Shown here: piece by piece, positions 27,801-35,003 of the stretch | Position numbering within the stretch: the first letter of the stretch is position 1 | Layout of the letters: each line of letters opens with the position of its first letter | Assembly: GCA_020091685.1 (NCBI GenBank) | Contig: CM034601.1 | Location: 38,648,034-38,712,033 of the forward strand | Source: Lutjanus erythropterus | Lineage: Eukaryota > Chordata > Actinopteri > Lutjaniformes > Lutjanidae | Direction of reading: 5' to 3' | DNA length: 64,000 bases | The notes under the pieces: model-generated | Told to the model about the DNA's origin: nothing | The model's input: the letters and a program-made list of their open reading frames with translations, nothing else | Database searches by the model: none | Program-made: the position numbers and the translations under genes

Positions 27801-30800
27801 GTACATGCATGTGAGTGTATGCATATCCATTAGGATGACATTGATTTGGCTAAAATTTCTATCAGGATGATATGGATATTTGTTTTAAAGGGTAAATTCA
27901 TATTTTTGGGCTCTAGATTTTGTCCCCCATCACTTCCATTTGAAGGAAGGGAGTTCTTAAAGACCAACCTTTTATGTGGATGTCCAAATCTATGTGCTAG
28001 GCTTGTCTATGTTAAAAAGACAAACACATTTTTAAGATGGTTAAAAGATGTTGCTGGGGGACTTGAAAAAGCAGCATTAAGTCACATCTGAACTTAGCTA
28101 ATGTTAATGTTTTCAGCATAGATGAGCCTGACTTATAGTATATTTAATTACAGGAAGAAGGAAAGGAGCAAGTTGGTCGAGGTTCCAAAAGGGCTGGGAC
28201 TTAAAAGGGGCCAATTGACTACATTTACATTAAAACTGATTGGACATCATAGACTTATAATAGAACTAGATAGGGCATCGCTGCTCAGCCTTGCTGCTAA
28301 TTTTTTCCCAGTGGCCACTTGTGGTATTGCAGCAAAAATTTCTCACTGGCCCAAAAAGTATTAGGCCACTATTATAAAAGAGACATCTGTAAAACTGTTG
28401 ACAGGAAACCTCAAACTGCAAACAAGGTCATTTATGACTCTTCCTATTATGAATTTTTGATCCATGGAGTTTTTATGTTGGTAAAACTTAACAAGAGCCA
28501 AAAAGCAATTTAAAAATCTGAAAAAGTCTGTGGGCCGACAGTCTTGCATGGGCAAGAGCAAGTGGGGAAACACTACTGCTCATATTCAGTGGGCCGTATA
28601 TCCAGGAAGTAAACCTGGAAGCTAGAAAACTTTTGGGGCTTTTGTGCCAGGGGATCAGCTCTCATCAGACTGAGTGGACACATGATCATCTTTGCACTCA
28701 CTATCATCTCCTGATGGACCTACAATTTATAAATTATTCTTTAATAAACTTGGTCTTGTGGGACAGGAGGTCCACAGAGTTGCAGAGGTCATGGCAGGGT
28801 GCAACATATTTTGTTGCCAGTCTTATAGCAGTCCTCCCTCTCTCCTAGTAAGACTGGAAGTCTCTCAGAGTCACTTAGGTAGAGGAAATCAGTCAGTCAA
28901 TATTTGTATTATTTTGTAAAATATTGCTCTCTAATAATTTAGTATTGCTTACACTGAGTCAGGAAGTGCAGCTCTGTCTCTGTTGTACCCAGGTCACAGC
29001 ACAACCTCTCCTCTCTGGGCAGCAGGTCTGTCTGTGTCGGCCGACCTCCACTGCCAGGTTGTGTTCACTCAGTCTGTATTTAGTCAGTGTTTTTCTCAGA
29101 TTTTTGTCAGACACTGTGGTCAAGTAGGTTGTCACAGTGTGATTTATTATATATCTATGTTGGGCATTCGCATAAAAAGTGATGAATTTTCCCTTTAATG
29201 GCCAGTATGAACAGCAGGGATGACTACAGCAATCTATCTACATATGACCTCCTGATTTGATAAATTGTGAACCTATCCTTTAACATCCCTCGTTGGTCTT
29301 TCCCTGCTGATATGAAGACACACTCTGCTGCTGTGTTAACTGTGTGTGTGTGTGTGTCTCCTCCTGCAGTGCGTGTCAGCAGCAGCTACCAGCCACTGGT
29401 GTGCCCATCACACGGCAGCGCTTTGACCACATGAGGCAGAAGTTCAGAGAGTATGTCCAGGCACAGACACTGCAGAACTGGAAGTTCTGGATCGTATCCT
29501 TATGATCTAGTTAATTAAAACATCCCACTCTAACAAACACAACTGACTTAATCTGTATAAAACATTATAATAATCCAGTGTGGAGTATTAACTGTACCTG
29601 TCTATTCCTGTGTGACATTCTGTTTCATTACTTTGCAGTCCTTGGCTGCTGCATCAACTGGCTTCTTCAGACTTTGGAGGAATATCAAATTTTGTTTTGT
29701 TCCCCAAACCGTTTTCTTTGAATCCAAATGAACTAATTAAAGCATTATCATTATCATTAGCACTGTGCCAATCTGGAAGGATGACAGACCTATTCTGTTT
29801 TTAAAGTGTAGCAGAGAATAACATCTAAGGAAATGGAGCTTTTACTTTGGTAAATGACCAAAACCTGGTCTTTGTACAGATTTAAGGATAATAACAGTTT
29901 AAATTCATACAAAGCACATTTTTTATCTGGGGTGTCTCAGTGTGATCAGGCAGCTAAAACAAATGCCTGTCTGCAAATACCAGATGCATACAAAAATGTT
30001 GTAATATTAATCCATACCTCTCTTCTTAATGATCACCAAATCCGTTACTGCTGCCCTTATCTCTCAGGCAAGATAAGAAGATTAGATTACGATTTTATCA
30101 TCCTTGTGTGTTGCACAAAAACACCTTGAGGCTGTTTTCTTTTCATGAATATTAAGGTATTCTCTATGGTCCCTGCAGGGATCATGCATTTATCTGACTG
30201 CTGAAATTCTAAATTAGAAACACACACTTCTGCAAGAGGGTATTTTCTCTATACACAGAGTCAAGCTGGCAACATTTACCACATGTTTGACTGCTGATTT
30301 TCTAGCCTCTCCACAGGCACTGCTATTCAACACTGAGAACTGACTCATTTTGTTTTTTTTTCTGCTAGTTTAGTGCTGCTTCCAAAACAGTGAGCCACTC
30401 AGTTGTATTGTTATGACTGAAATAACCATTAAAGAATAATTCTGATGGCGGTGTATATTTTTTTCTAATCATGAACAAAACCCATGAAAGAGCAAAACCA
30501 TCCGTGAATTGATTCTACCAAAAAACTTATGTAGTCAAATCCTTAAATATTATCTTATTCCTCTGTGCTTTGCAGCTCAGCTATTGTCTAAAAAGTGTCC
30601 AAAAACACATCAGTACACACTGTTGCCCTCAGTAATGTATTCCTTCACTACAATGAACATGCTGTAGTTTTTTGAATCAATCACACACCATCCGACTGAT
30701 GGAAATACTCACTGACGCACCTAATGTGTACTAATCTGCAGCCTAAAATAGTCCCCAACAAAATTACTATTTACTCCTGTTTCACTAACGTTGGTTAAAC

Positions 30801-32342
30801 ACTACAGTGCTCTTATAAGAAATTATTGAGCCTTTTTAAAAAATGAAACAATATATCTCTGACCTGTTTTTAAAGGTTAGGCCTGATCCAGTGGGCCTGA
30901 GTTCCACATACACCACCATGTTGGTTTTGTTCTTTTTAGGAATTTGTTGATAATAAGGCAGTTATATGATAACACCACTTTGCTATGCACAACATTTGAG
31001 ACACTATGCAATACTTAGCAGCAGGGTTGGGAGGGTTACTTTAAAAATGTACTTGGATACAATTACTAATTACCTGTTAAAAAATGTAGTCAGTAACCTA
31101 ATCCATGTATCACAATATTAAAGTAATGTCCCCTGATTACCTTCCACAACTTTTAGATTATCTCAGTACCAATATGTTGAAATTGTTTAGCCTAATATGT
31201 AACCTTGTTAAGTTCATTAATAAGCTTATTAATAAGCTTATTCATTATTTGTCCAGCTATTCCTTCCTTTGTTGTGCGTACGTGTGAGTTTAGATTAATA
31301 GTGGCTGTTATTCTGGGGCTTGTGTTTTTACCAGCACACATCCCAGTCACCAACATCGCCATCTACAGTCCCAAAATATCTTTCAGTAGTAGTAGTAGTA
31401 GTAGAGACAGGCTAGCTAGTTAACTGGATTTCTAGCAACATTAGCCATTGGTCCTTCCTGTAACATTAGATGTTATATGTAGTGAAAGTATTTTTTCACC
31501 AGTCAAAATTGTAATCCTTCTAATATCCACCTCCCTATTTTTACAAGATGTAACTACAACCTGATTACATCTTCTTCTCTGTAACTTTAATGGAATACAG
31601 TTACCTTATTGAGATCCTGATTATGTCATCCTGTTACATATAATCCATTACTCTCCAAGCCAAGAGAGTAATGGATTGGCTCCGTTTTCAGGCTTTAGAA
31701 AATGTATTCTGTGACGGTAGAATCTGACCAATCACAGGTTGTTAAGATAGTTGGTTGTTGAGTCTCATTCCCAAAACATAAGTAATTCCTGGAAACAAGA
31801 CTCAACAATCAACCATCTTTCTCCAGAATGGCCTACTGAATCTTTAATATAAACCCAGTAACTTTAGGAAAATAAAACAGAGAAAGAAGAGTCATGAGAT
31901 CCAGCGTTTGAACAAGCCAGACTTCTTTCCTCAACTCAGAGTCAGTTCAGTATCATCATCGAGCCGCTGTTTGAGTCTTATAATGGAATGGTGTCCACTG
32001 CCAGTGTGGAGGACCTGTGTCGGTCCACTCTGTCCTGGCTGGACCAGCACTGTTCCCTGCCTGCCCTGAGACCCAGTGAGTCCAGTTCATTTTGATAGAC
32101 TGATAGCATTACTATCATTCCATATGTTTACATTGTACTTTCCCATTAGCTGTGATCTGTTTTTGTCATTTCTCTCAGTGGTTCTGAGTTCACTCCGCCT
32201 CCTGAGCACCACCACAGCCATCCTGACAGACCCCAGCCTGCTGCCGGAGCAGGCCACCCTCGCCGTCACCCAGGGCGACCCCGCTGCTGCCCTGGACCAC
32301 TCCTTACAGCCCGCCACTCGGGACAATGTACACCCCATGTGA
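3782..32342 (+). CDS. mlxipl: ChREBP / MLX-interacting protein-like (spliced, 5' partial; exons 2-17)
   Basis: This gene encodes the glucose-responsive bHLH leucine-zipper factor that pairs with MLX and binds carbohydrate-response E-boxes of glycolytic and lipogenic genes, shuttling between cytosol and nucleus. CDS joins 3782-3888, 4730-4812, 4976-5065, 7263-7304, 14268-14442, 16673-16753, 22851-23002, 23124-23736, 23852-23925, 25632-25899, 26945-27054, 27261-27383, 27618-27745, 29370-29493, 31946-32075 and 32179-32342. All junctions are GT-AG and phases join into 820 codons plus TGA. Visible residues 1-93 hold the glucose-sensing region, about 140-200 the activation motifs, 243-598 a Ser/Thr/Pro/His-rich middle, 599-690 the bHLH-ZIP, and 690-800 the C-terminal dimerisation domain. 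Exon 1 is upstream of the window. I chose mlxipl over its paralogue mlxip because of [30 protein letters not shown] and LDDFMDI, which match ChREBP better as I recall both proteins. The C-terminal domain looks somewhat MondoA-like. Confidence 0.93.
3889..4729 (+). other. mlxipl intron 2 with part of a TIR repeat also found in intron 10
   Basis: From about 4022 (GACTGGGTTGCATCAAG) to 4460 the sequence shares long similar stretches with 24,040-24,480 in intron 10: an AATGAGT(G/C)AATCCAG block, an ATCTCT(A/G)TTTAGTAAAT block and a repeated GCTAGCTA/GTTAACAAAACATTA block. Both are copies of one interspersed repeat. Confidence 0.6.
4730..4812 (+). CDS. mlxipl: mlxipl exon 3
   Basis: Acceptor TTTAG ends at 4729; donor GAA|GTGAGT at 4812/4813. 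It encodes [18 protein letters not shown] followed by [10 protein letters not shown], part of the low-glucose inhibitory region. Mammalian ChREBP, as I recall it, has KRRKS at the start (Ser140); here the same place reads EKRKN. Confidence 0.93.
4976..5065 (+). CDS. mlxipl: mlxipl exon 4 (nuclear localisation segment)
   Basis: Acceptor AACAG ends at 4975; donor AGG|GTGAGC at 5065/5066; phase 0 at both ends. It encodes [16 protein letters not shown] then [14 protein letters not shown]. The two basic clusters (KRR and KKR) form the bipartite nuclear localisation signal known for the family. The residue after VV is Ile, where human ChREBP has the Met used to start the beta isoform. Confidence 0.93.
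5215..5310. repeat. Short fragment of a teleost repeat in intron 4
   Basis: The stretch with GAGCAGGTTGACATTTGTGG followed by TTCAGAGTGA resembles the 12,150-12,195 copy (GAGGTTGATATTTGTGGTTC). Only a fragment is present, and the family was not assigned. Confidence 0.45.
5450..5692. repeat. Fold-back (palindromic) MITE in intron 4
   Basis: The left arm CATTCATAGGGCATTATGAT is mirrored by the right arm ATGCATTATAATGTCTTATG / AATGTG near 5638-5665. No coding sequence is present. Confidence 0.6.
5702..6018. repeat. Fold-back MITE of the CATAAGACTGACATGA type in intron 4
   Basis: The left arm (ACATAAGACTGACATGATG ... CACCTGTCATGAACATGA) is inverted in the right arm (CTCATGTTCATGACAGGTGT ... CAGTGTCATGTCAGTCTTATG). 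A near-perfect long hairpin of about 315 bp results. Confidence 0.75.
6012..6822. repeat. hAT-like repeat of the GGGCTGGGCAATAT family, left end truncated
   Basis: It ends ATATCAATATGTTGCCCAGCC and internally shares GGGTGGAAG-GAC...GGTGATAAA-CAAGTTTGTTGTAT with the intact copy at 43,462-44,380. It directly abuts the preceding fold-back MITE. Confidence 0.65.
7263..7304 (+). CDS. mlxipl: mlxipl exon 5 (42-bp exon)
   Basis: This 14-codon exon has acceptor TTCACAG ending at 7262 and donor GAG|GTATGA at 7304/7305, phase 0 on both sides. It encodes [14 protein letters not shown]. The mammalian protein kinase A target (RKPS, Ser196) falls in this stretch but no such site is present. It carries the first in-frame ATG after exon 2 (7293-7295). 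Skipping it would not shift the frame. Confidence 0.88.
7425..7730. promoter_or_regulatory. Non-repetitive block in mlxipl intron 5 (candidate enhancer)
   Basis: High-complexity sequence close to exon 5. It holds CAAAGTCC (7492-7499), the core favoured by HNF4, and a palindromic E-box CACGTG (7519-7524), 20 bases apart. It also has TTTATCTTTATTC-type sites. A single CACGTG is not a full carbohydrate-response element, which needs two E-boxes five bases apart. Role is inferred. Confidence 0.3.
8122..9334 (-). mobile_element. Degenerate Tc1-like transposon
   Basis: The ends are inverted (CACTGCCTGG... at 8122 and ...GGCCAGGCAGAA at 9334) and flanked by TA on both sides, the Tc1/mariner target. 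The minus strand holds three frame-disrupted transposase pieces: 9196-8927 (N-terminal helix-turn-helix, from [10 protein letters not shown]), 8736-8425 ([10 protein letters not shown] and FQDDN blocks), and 8425-8219 ([15 protein letters not shown], with the third catalytic acidic residue). Frameshifts make it non-autonomous. Confidence 0.9.
9440..9665 (+). pseudogene. LINE-1 ORF2 C-terminal relic
   Basis: One frame reads [20 protein letters not shown], then two stops, then [15 protein letters not shown] and [20 protein letters not shown]. This resembles the ORF2 C-terminus of vertebrate L1 (a K-ILLNWK...PTL--W...LEK pattern). Stops and loss of the rest show it is dead. Confidence 0.55.
9666..10400. 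repeat. Common teleost interspersed repeat (CAAGGCAAGTTTTTATAGAGC type)
   Basis: Begins GGCAAGTTTTTATAGAGCAC and contains GTTTGTTCCACAGGTGGGGA and AGACCATTTAGTGCTTTATA, phrases familiar from a very abundant fish repeat. Open frames across it are fortuitous. I could not assign a family name. Confidence 0.6.
11067..11240 (+). repeat. tRNA-derived SINE
   Basis: TAGCTCAGCTGGTAGAGCA (about 11,077) is an RNA polymerase III A box and GGTTTGACTCC (about 11,138) a B box. The unrelated 3' tail ends CAATAAAGCCCAAAAAATAA. It interrupts the fold-back element around it. A related copy on the other strand lies at about 26,535-26,620. Confidence 0.8.
11440..11472 (+). repeat. (CTGT)n microsatellite
   Basis: About eight tandem copies of CTGT/TGTC. 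Confidence 0.9.
11990..12290. repeat. Teleost repeat fragment in intron 5
   Basis: Contains CAGGAGATATTGGATGTATT followed by GCCATGAGATG and GAGGTTGATATTTGTGGTTC, phrases of a common fish repeat; the same motif occurs near 5268-5290. No coding content. Confidence 0.45.
12359..12729. repeat. TIR MITE (CACTGTAAAAAAATAGTTGAG type)
   Basis: The left end ACTGTAAAAAAATAGTTGAG is mirrored by the right end CTCAACTTTTTCGTTCTTAC / GGTGT. Inner sequence has several TTTGAGATAAACTTGA-like stretches in both orientations. No coding content. Confidence 0.65.
13255..13425. promoter_or_regulatory. Non-repetitive block in intron 5 (weak enhancer candidate)
   Basis: A high-complexity, GC-balanced stretch with one CACGTG E-box (about 13,363) next to a CA-rich region. 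No second E-box sits at the spacing of a carbohydrate-response element. Function not shown. Confidence 0.2.
14268..14442 (+). CDS. mlxipl: mlxipl exon 6 (activation motif [12 protein letters not shown])
   Basis: Acceptor CTCCAG ends at 14267; donor A|GTGAGT at 14442/14443. It encodes [17 protein letters not shown], a variable linker, then [19 protein letters not shown], the conserved acidic/hydrophobic motif shared by Mondo proteins. A second AG six bases into the exon (14272-14273) could give an in-frame acceptor variant missing Gly-Gln. Confidence 0.92.
14443..16672 (+). other. mlxipl intron 6
   Basis: Contains a GCAGTGGTTCCCAAAC repeat fragment (about 15,076-15,300). A fold-back repeat runs about 15,648-16,240, with GTTAGCTTAGCTTAGCATAA on the left and TTATGCTAAGCTAAGCTAAG on the right. 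The rest shows nothing recognisable. Confidence 0.6.
16673..16753 (+). CDS. mlxipl: mlxipl exon 7 (activation motif [12 protein letters not shown])
   Basis: Acceptor CTCGTCAG ends at 16672; donor CCAG|GTACAT at 16753/16754. It encodes [19 protein letters not shown] then LDDFMDIP. This is the conserved NAD-IQP...LQP-LDDFMDI motif of ChREBP; MondoA, as I recall it, lacks the DDFMDI form. Confidence 0.92.
16754..22850 (+). other. mlxipl intron 7 (about 6.1 kb)
   Basis: Starts almost at once with a TCGATTAATTGTTTG...GTCAGAAAATGGTGAAAAATG repeat (about 16,766-17,045; relatives at 38,948-39,245 and 42,105-42,437). From 20,880 to 22,700 lie diverged copies of the GGGCTGGGCAATGTATC family with another AT-rich repeat (about 21,835-22,520) inserted. 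19,650-20,340 is GC-richer with fortuitous open frames. No exon-like segment was recognised. Confidence 0.6.
22851..23002 (+). CDS. mlxipl: mlxipl exon 8
   Basis: Acceptor TTTATCAG ends at 22850; donor CAG|GTACTG at 23002/23003. It encodes [20 protein letters not shown] and then a Ser/Pro/Val-rich stretch ending LLIDTQLAQ. This follows the DISDFF segment of mammals and starts the low-complexity middle region. Only a 121-bp intron separates it from exon 9. Confidence 0.88.
23124..23736 (+). CDS. mlxipl: mlxipl exon 9 (large Ser/Thr/Pro/His-rich exon)
   Basis: At 613 bp this is the largest exon, with acceptor TTTCCAG ending at 23123 and donor AAC|GTGAGT at 23736/23737. It encodes about 204 residues rich in Ser, Pro, Thr, His and Tyr, with a short tandem RPDQG duplication near its start and a basic GKHKQK patch near its end. 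[14 protein letters not shown] at the end matches the NPCLTQLLTAAK region of human ChREBP. The middle is poorly conserved, as in other vertebrates. Confidence 0.9.
23852..23925 (+). CDS. mlxipl: mlxipl exon 10
   Basis: Acceptor CTTTCAG ends at 23851; donor TCG|GTGAGC at 23925/23926. It encodes [20 protein letters not shown] and a Ser/Pro run. Homology is weak, but the exon is supported by matching phases (1 in, 0 out) and good splice sites. Confidence 0.8.
23926..25631 (+). other. mlxipl intron 10, built mostly of two MITEs
   Basis: The outer repeat runs about 24,015-25,130, ending GAATCAACCCAGCCT, the inverse of the TGGGTTG start of the intron 2 copy. Inside it, 24,518-24,847 is a small TIR element beginning AGGGTTGCCACC and ending GGTGGCAACCCT. 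Confidence 0.55.
25632..25899 (+). CDS. mlxipl: mlxipl exon 11
   Basis: Acceptor TTGTTCAG ends at 25631; donor ACAG|GTACTG at 25899/25900. It encodes a Gly/Ser/His/Ala-rich stretch ending [20 protein letters not shown]. The PKTEKLSP motif matches VPKAERLSP of human ChREBP and confirms the frame. Confidence 0.87.
26535..26620 (-). repeat. tRNA-derived SINE fragment in intron 11
   Basis: Read on the minus strand it shows GGTAGCTCAGGTGGTAGAGC and GTGAGTCCTCTGCAG, the same head and neighbouring block as the SINE at 11,067-11,240. The 3' tail is not recognisable. Confidence 0.65.
26945..27054 (+). CDS. mlxipl: mlxipl exon 12
   Basis: Acceptor TTCCTGTAG ends at 26944; donor AAG|GTAGGA at 27054/27055. 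It encodes [20 protein letters not shown] and then [17 protein letters not shown], the linker just before the DNA-binding domain. Confidence 0.83.
27261..27383 (+). CDS. mlxipl: mlxipl exon 13 (basic region and helix 1)
   Basis: Acceptor TCTGCAG ends at 27260; donor AAG|GTACTG at 27383/27384; phase 0 both sides. It encodes [18 protein letters not shown] then [20 protein letters not shown]. The basic region has the His, Glu and Arg residues (H..AEQKRR) that contact E-boxes in this class. The Thr of RRIT (27282-27284) is in the position of the second mammalian protein kinase A target and is kept. Confidence 0.95.
27618..27745 (+). CDS. mlxipl: mlxipl exon 14 (helix 2 and leucine zipper)
   Basis: Acceptor GGCTCAG ends at 27617; donor AA|GTGAGA at 27745/27746. 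It encodes [19 protein letters not shown] followed by [20 protein letters not shown]. The Leu/Met/Leu heptads form the zipper that pairs with MLX. Confidence 0.95.
27885..29282. repeat. Composite repeat filling most of intron 14
   Basis: The left edge TTAAAGGGTAAATTCATA and the right edge GTGAACCTATCCTTTAA are roughly inverted, like other TTAA-ended fold-back elements here. The inside is diverged and has only chance open frames. Confidence 0.4.
29370..29493 (+). CDS. mlxipl: mlxipl exon 15 (zipper end and start of C-terminal dimerisation domain)
   Basis: The acceptor CTCCTGCAG ends at 29369 after a TG repeat. The donor ATC|GTATCC at 29493/29494 departs from consensus at +4 to +6. It encodes [19 protein letters not shown] then [19 protein letters not shown] and KFWI, the conserved WKFW motif of the domain. 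If the donor is not used, translation adds VSL and stops. Confidence 0.93.
29494..31945 (+). other. mlxipl intron 15
   Basis: Mostly AT-rich sequence without recognisable genes. It holds a hAT-like element at about 31,022-31,662 (start CAGGGTTGGGAGGGTTAC, end TAATCCATTACTCTCCAAGCC), an AGT trinucleotide run at 31,386-31,404, and a short repeat near 31,725-31,850 related to 19,140-19,330 (TTGAGTC(T/C)CATTCCCA). Confidence 0.55.
31946..32075 (+). CDS. mlxipl: mlxipl exon 16 (C-terminal dimerisation domain)
   Basis: Acceptor GAGTCAG ends at 31945; donor CCCA|GTGAGT at 32075/32076. It encodes [20 protein letters not shown] then [20 protein letters not shown] and LRP. A second AG six bases upstream (31938-31939) could add Ser-Gln in frame; family conservation (KFW-FSI) favours the downstream one. 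Confidence 0.94.
32179..32342 (+). CDS. mlxipl: mlxipl exon 17 (last coding exon)
   Basis: Acceptor TCTCTCAG ends at 32178; stop TGA at 32340-32342. It encodes [20 protein letters not shown] then [13 protein letters not shown] and a tail of about 22 residues (DPAAALDH...VHPM). The tail is longer than the mammalian ending as I recall it. Confidence 0.94.
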
Positions 32343-32500
32343 CCTTCAGAGCAAACCTAAACCGCCATCACAGTGCACAGGAGAGCGCAAGTCAGAGGAG
32401 AGCATGTGGAAAGATTAAAAAGACTCAACACTCTGCTCTGAGACTTTCAATAATGCATCATCACATTCCAATAAAACTCACCAGCTGAAAAAAGAATGTA
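32343..32500 (+). other. mlxipl: mlxipl 3' UTR with poly(A) signal
   Basis: A canonical AATAAA hexamer lies at 32470-32475, about 130 bases after the stop, so the shortest 3' UTR would end near 32,490. The exact cleavage site cannot be read from sequence. 32,500-33,068 is AT-rich and shows nothing recognisable. Confidence 0.6.
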
Positions 32501-33068
32501 TTCAGTACAGCCAAAAATCAGAGGAGCTATAAGTGATCTATGATTAAATTCTGATGATGTAGATATAACATACTTGTAATATAGGCCTTTGCTTTTCATT
32601 TTATCTCAGCCACTGAATCATTTTCTTTGGTAAAGCTGAAGCTCAGATGATTGGAAGACTATGAATTACTATATTTTCTGTTTGAATAATTTGGGAACAT
32701 CTGTTCAAAACCACATTTATTCTCAGTTCCTTTCACATCTCAGGTTCTCTTTTCTGTGTTAAATATGTTATTGCCTTCAATTACTGATCTTTACTCAGTG
32801 CAATATGTCTTACAACACCTCATATATCAAAAGCTGCATTGTGTATCTCACACTGGTGAAAATATTTGAAAAATGTAAGAGAACAGGGTTATTTCAGGAT
32901 ATTAAGTTTTGTGGTTCTTAACATGAAGACTGTGGACCAACAGGACTTCTTGAAAAGGGTCTAGAGGGTCTCAGTAAAATGAAAGATGGATAAATTATAC
33001 TTTTGAAAGTATGTCTGCTTTCATTAGAGAGTTAAGTCTTTTGGTTTTACAATTTTATAGGGTTACTA

Positions 33069-34644
33069 CAGTTGAGGACAAAATTATTAGCCCCCCTATG
33101 AAATTTAAAGTTTTTTTCAACATTTTCCCAAGTGCTTTTTTAACAGAGCAAGGAATTTTCAACATAACATTTCTAAACATACTAGTTTTCTTCAGAAAGC
33201 ATACATTATTTCTATTTGCACAAAATAACAGAATTATTTCAGATAAAACAAAAATGACTAGGGTCAATATTAAAGAATCCCCATCAAGAACTGATGATTA
33301 TATTGAGCCATAGCACAAACCACTGTTGTGCAATGATGAGCTTTAACTTTGTAACACTCAAAGCTTGTAAAATCAATTTAAAACTGATGGTTACATCCAA
33401 TTTACACACAGTATAAAAACTTCATTAAGGGTTTGAGCTGTCACTTGAGAAAGCATCATGACAAAAACAAAAGAAATCAGTTTAGACTTGAGAAAAAGAA
33501 TTGTTGACGCTCACAAAGCAGGAGAAGGATATACAAAGTTATCACAGCATTTCCAAGTGTCAAGAACTGAAGTGAGAAGTATCATCAAGAAATTCAAAGA
33601 GAGCCACACAGTACAGAACAAGCCTGGCAGAGGTAGGAAGAGAAAGATTTCAAAGACTGGAAAGAAAACTAGTGAGAGACGTGTCTAAAGACCCCACAAC
33701 AGCTGCCAAGACGCTAGTGAATAACTTAGCCAAGTCTGGAGTTGTAGTCTCAAAGAAGATAATCACTAGAGCCCTGCACAGGAATGGACTGAGAGGTTGC
33801 AGACCAAGAAAAACTCCACTTCTGCAGAAGAGACACCTTCAAGCCGGACTGAAGTATGTGAAGGACAACCTGGAGAAAGATTATGCACACTGGAAGACTT
33901 TGCTTATGTTTGGAGAAAGAAGGGAGAGGCGTATAGCCCAAAGAACACCATCCCCACAGTGTAACATGGTGGTGGGAGTATTATGCTGTGGGGATGCTTC
34001 AGTGTGTCTGGAACTGGGAATCTCGTCAAGGTGGAAGGAATCATGAAGAAAGAAGGATATGTGAAGATTTTGAAAGAAAACCTCAAGCAGTCAGCAGAAA
34101 AACTGGGTCTGGGTCATCACTTTGTCTTCCAATATGACAACAACCCAAAACATACGTGGCTCCTGGTGAAGAACTACCTCCAGAAGACCAAAGTGAACGT
34201 TATTGACTGACCTGCTCAAAGACCTGACTTGAATCCTATTGAAAATCTGTGGGGTGAACTGAAGACCAAGGTCCATGTCAGAAGACCATCAAACCTGGAG
34301 GATCTTGAGAGATTCACCAAAGAAGACTGGAATTCCTCAGGAGACGTGTCTGAGACTTGTTGAAAACTACAACAAACGACTGCAGGCTGCTATCCTGCAA
34401 AAAGGATACACAACTGACTGGTAGCATCAGGGAGACTAATAATTTTGACCCTGGTAGTTTTTGTTTTTTGTGAAATAATTTTGTTTCTGTGTGCAAAGTA
34501 AAATAATGTAAGCATCCGAAATAAAACTAAGATGTTTGGGAAAGCTGTGTTAAAAAAAAATCCTTGCTCTGTTTAACAGCACTTGGGAAATACTTTTAAA
34601 AAATGAAATTTTCATAGAGGAGCTAATAATTTTGTCCTCATCTG
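33069..34644 (+). mobile_element. Degenerate Tc1-like transposon with long inverted ends
   Basis: The ends CAGTTGAGGACAAAATTATT (33069) and, inverted, CAGATGAGGACAAAATTATT (to 34644) are flanked by TA (33067-33068 and 34645-34646). Inner repeats AACAGAGCAAGGAATTTT and their inverse near 34,560 give an IR/DR layout. Transposase pieces begin MTKTKEISLDLRKRIVDAHK at 33458; a frame change follows near 33,680 and further on, and TGA stands where [10 protein letters not shown] is expected (34,208-34,210). It is therefore inactive. It starts about 600 bp after the mlxipl poly(A) signal. Confidence 0.92.
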
Positions 34645-34689
34645 TAAATAAATGATAAGCATCTTTCCTTAGAATCAGGACAAAAGTTC

Positions 34690-34930
34690 AGCAGATCAGG
34701 GGCTCCCAAACTTTTACATGTCAAAGACCCCCACCATAGATGTACATTAGACCACAGACCCCCAATTTGCAAGAATTTTGTTTTAAATAATCCCCCTAGT
34801 ATTTTTTTATGTTTGTCAGTCAAAACAGCCAACCATATTTCTTCTCTTGTTGTTTCAACTTCCAAAAAATGTATTCTATTCCTCATTTTTTCAGGGATGC
34901 CATACAAGCCACTGAAGGACTGCTGTTGCT
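34690..34930. repeat. hAT-like repeat fragment (CTCCCAAACTTTTACATGTCAAAGACCCCC type)
   Basis: The phrase GGGGCTCCCAAACTTTTACA and the following run of GACCCCC match a family seen often in fish. A relative, GGTTCCCAAACGGGG, is at about 15,080. No clear ends. Confidence 0.45.
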
Positions 34931-35003
34931 AAAATCACTGCATTAGATCTTAAGTGTGAACTTATCATTAATAAATGGTAAATTGGTAGATAATTAAACT
35001 TAG

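Noticed and set aside
3782..32342. Assignment to mlxip (MondoA) instead of mlxipl
   Set aside because: The C-terminal domain and a few N-terminal residues are MondoA-like, but [35 protein letters not shown] and LDDFMDI match ChREBP better.
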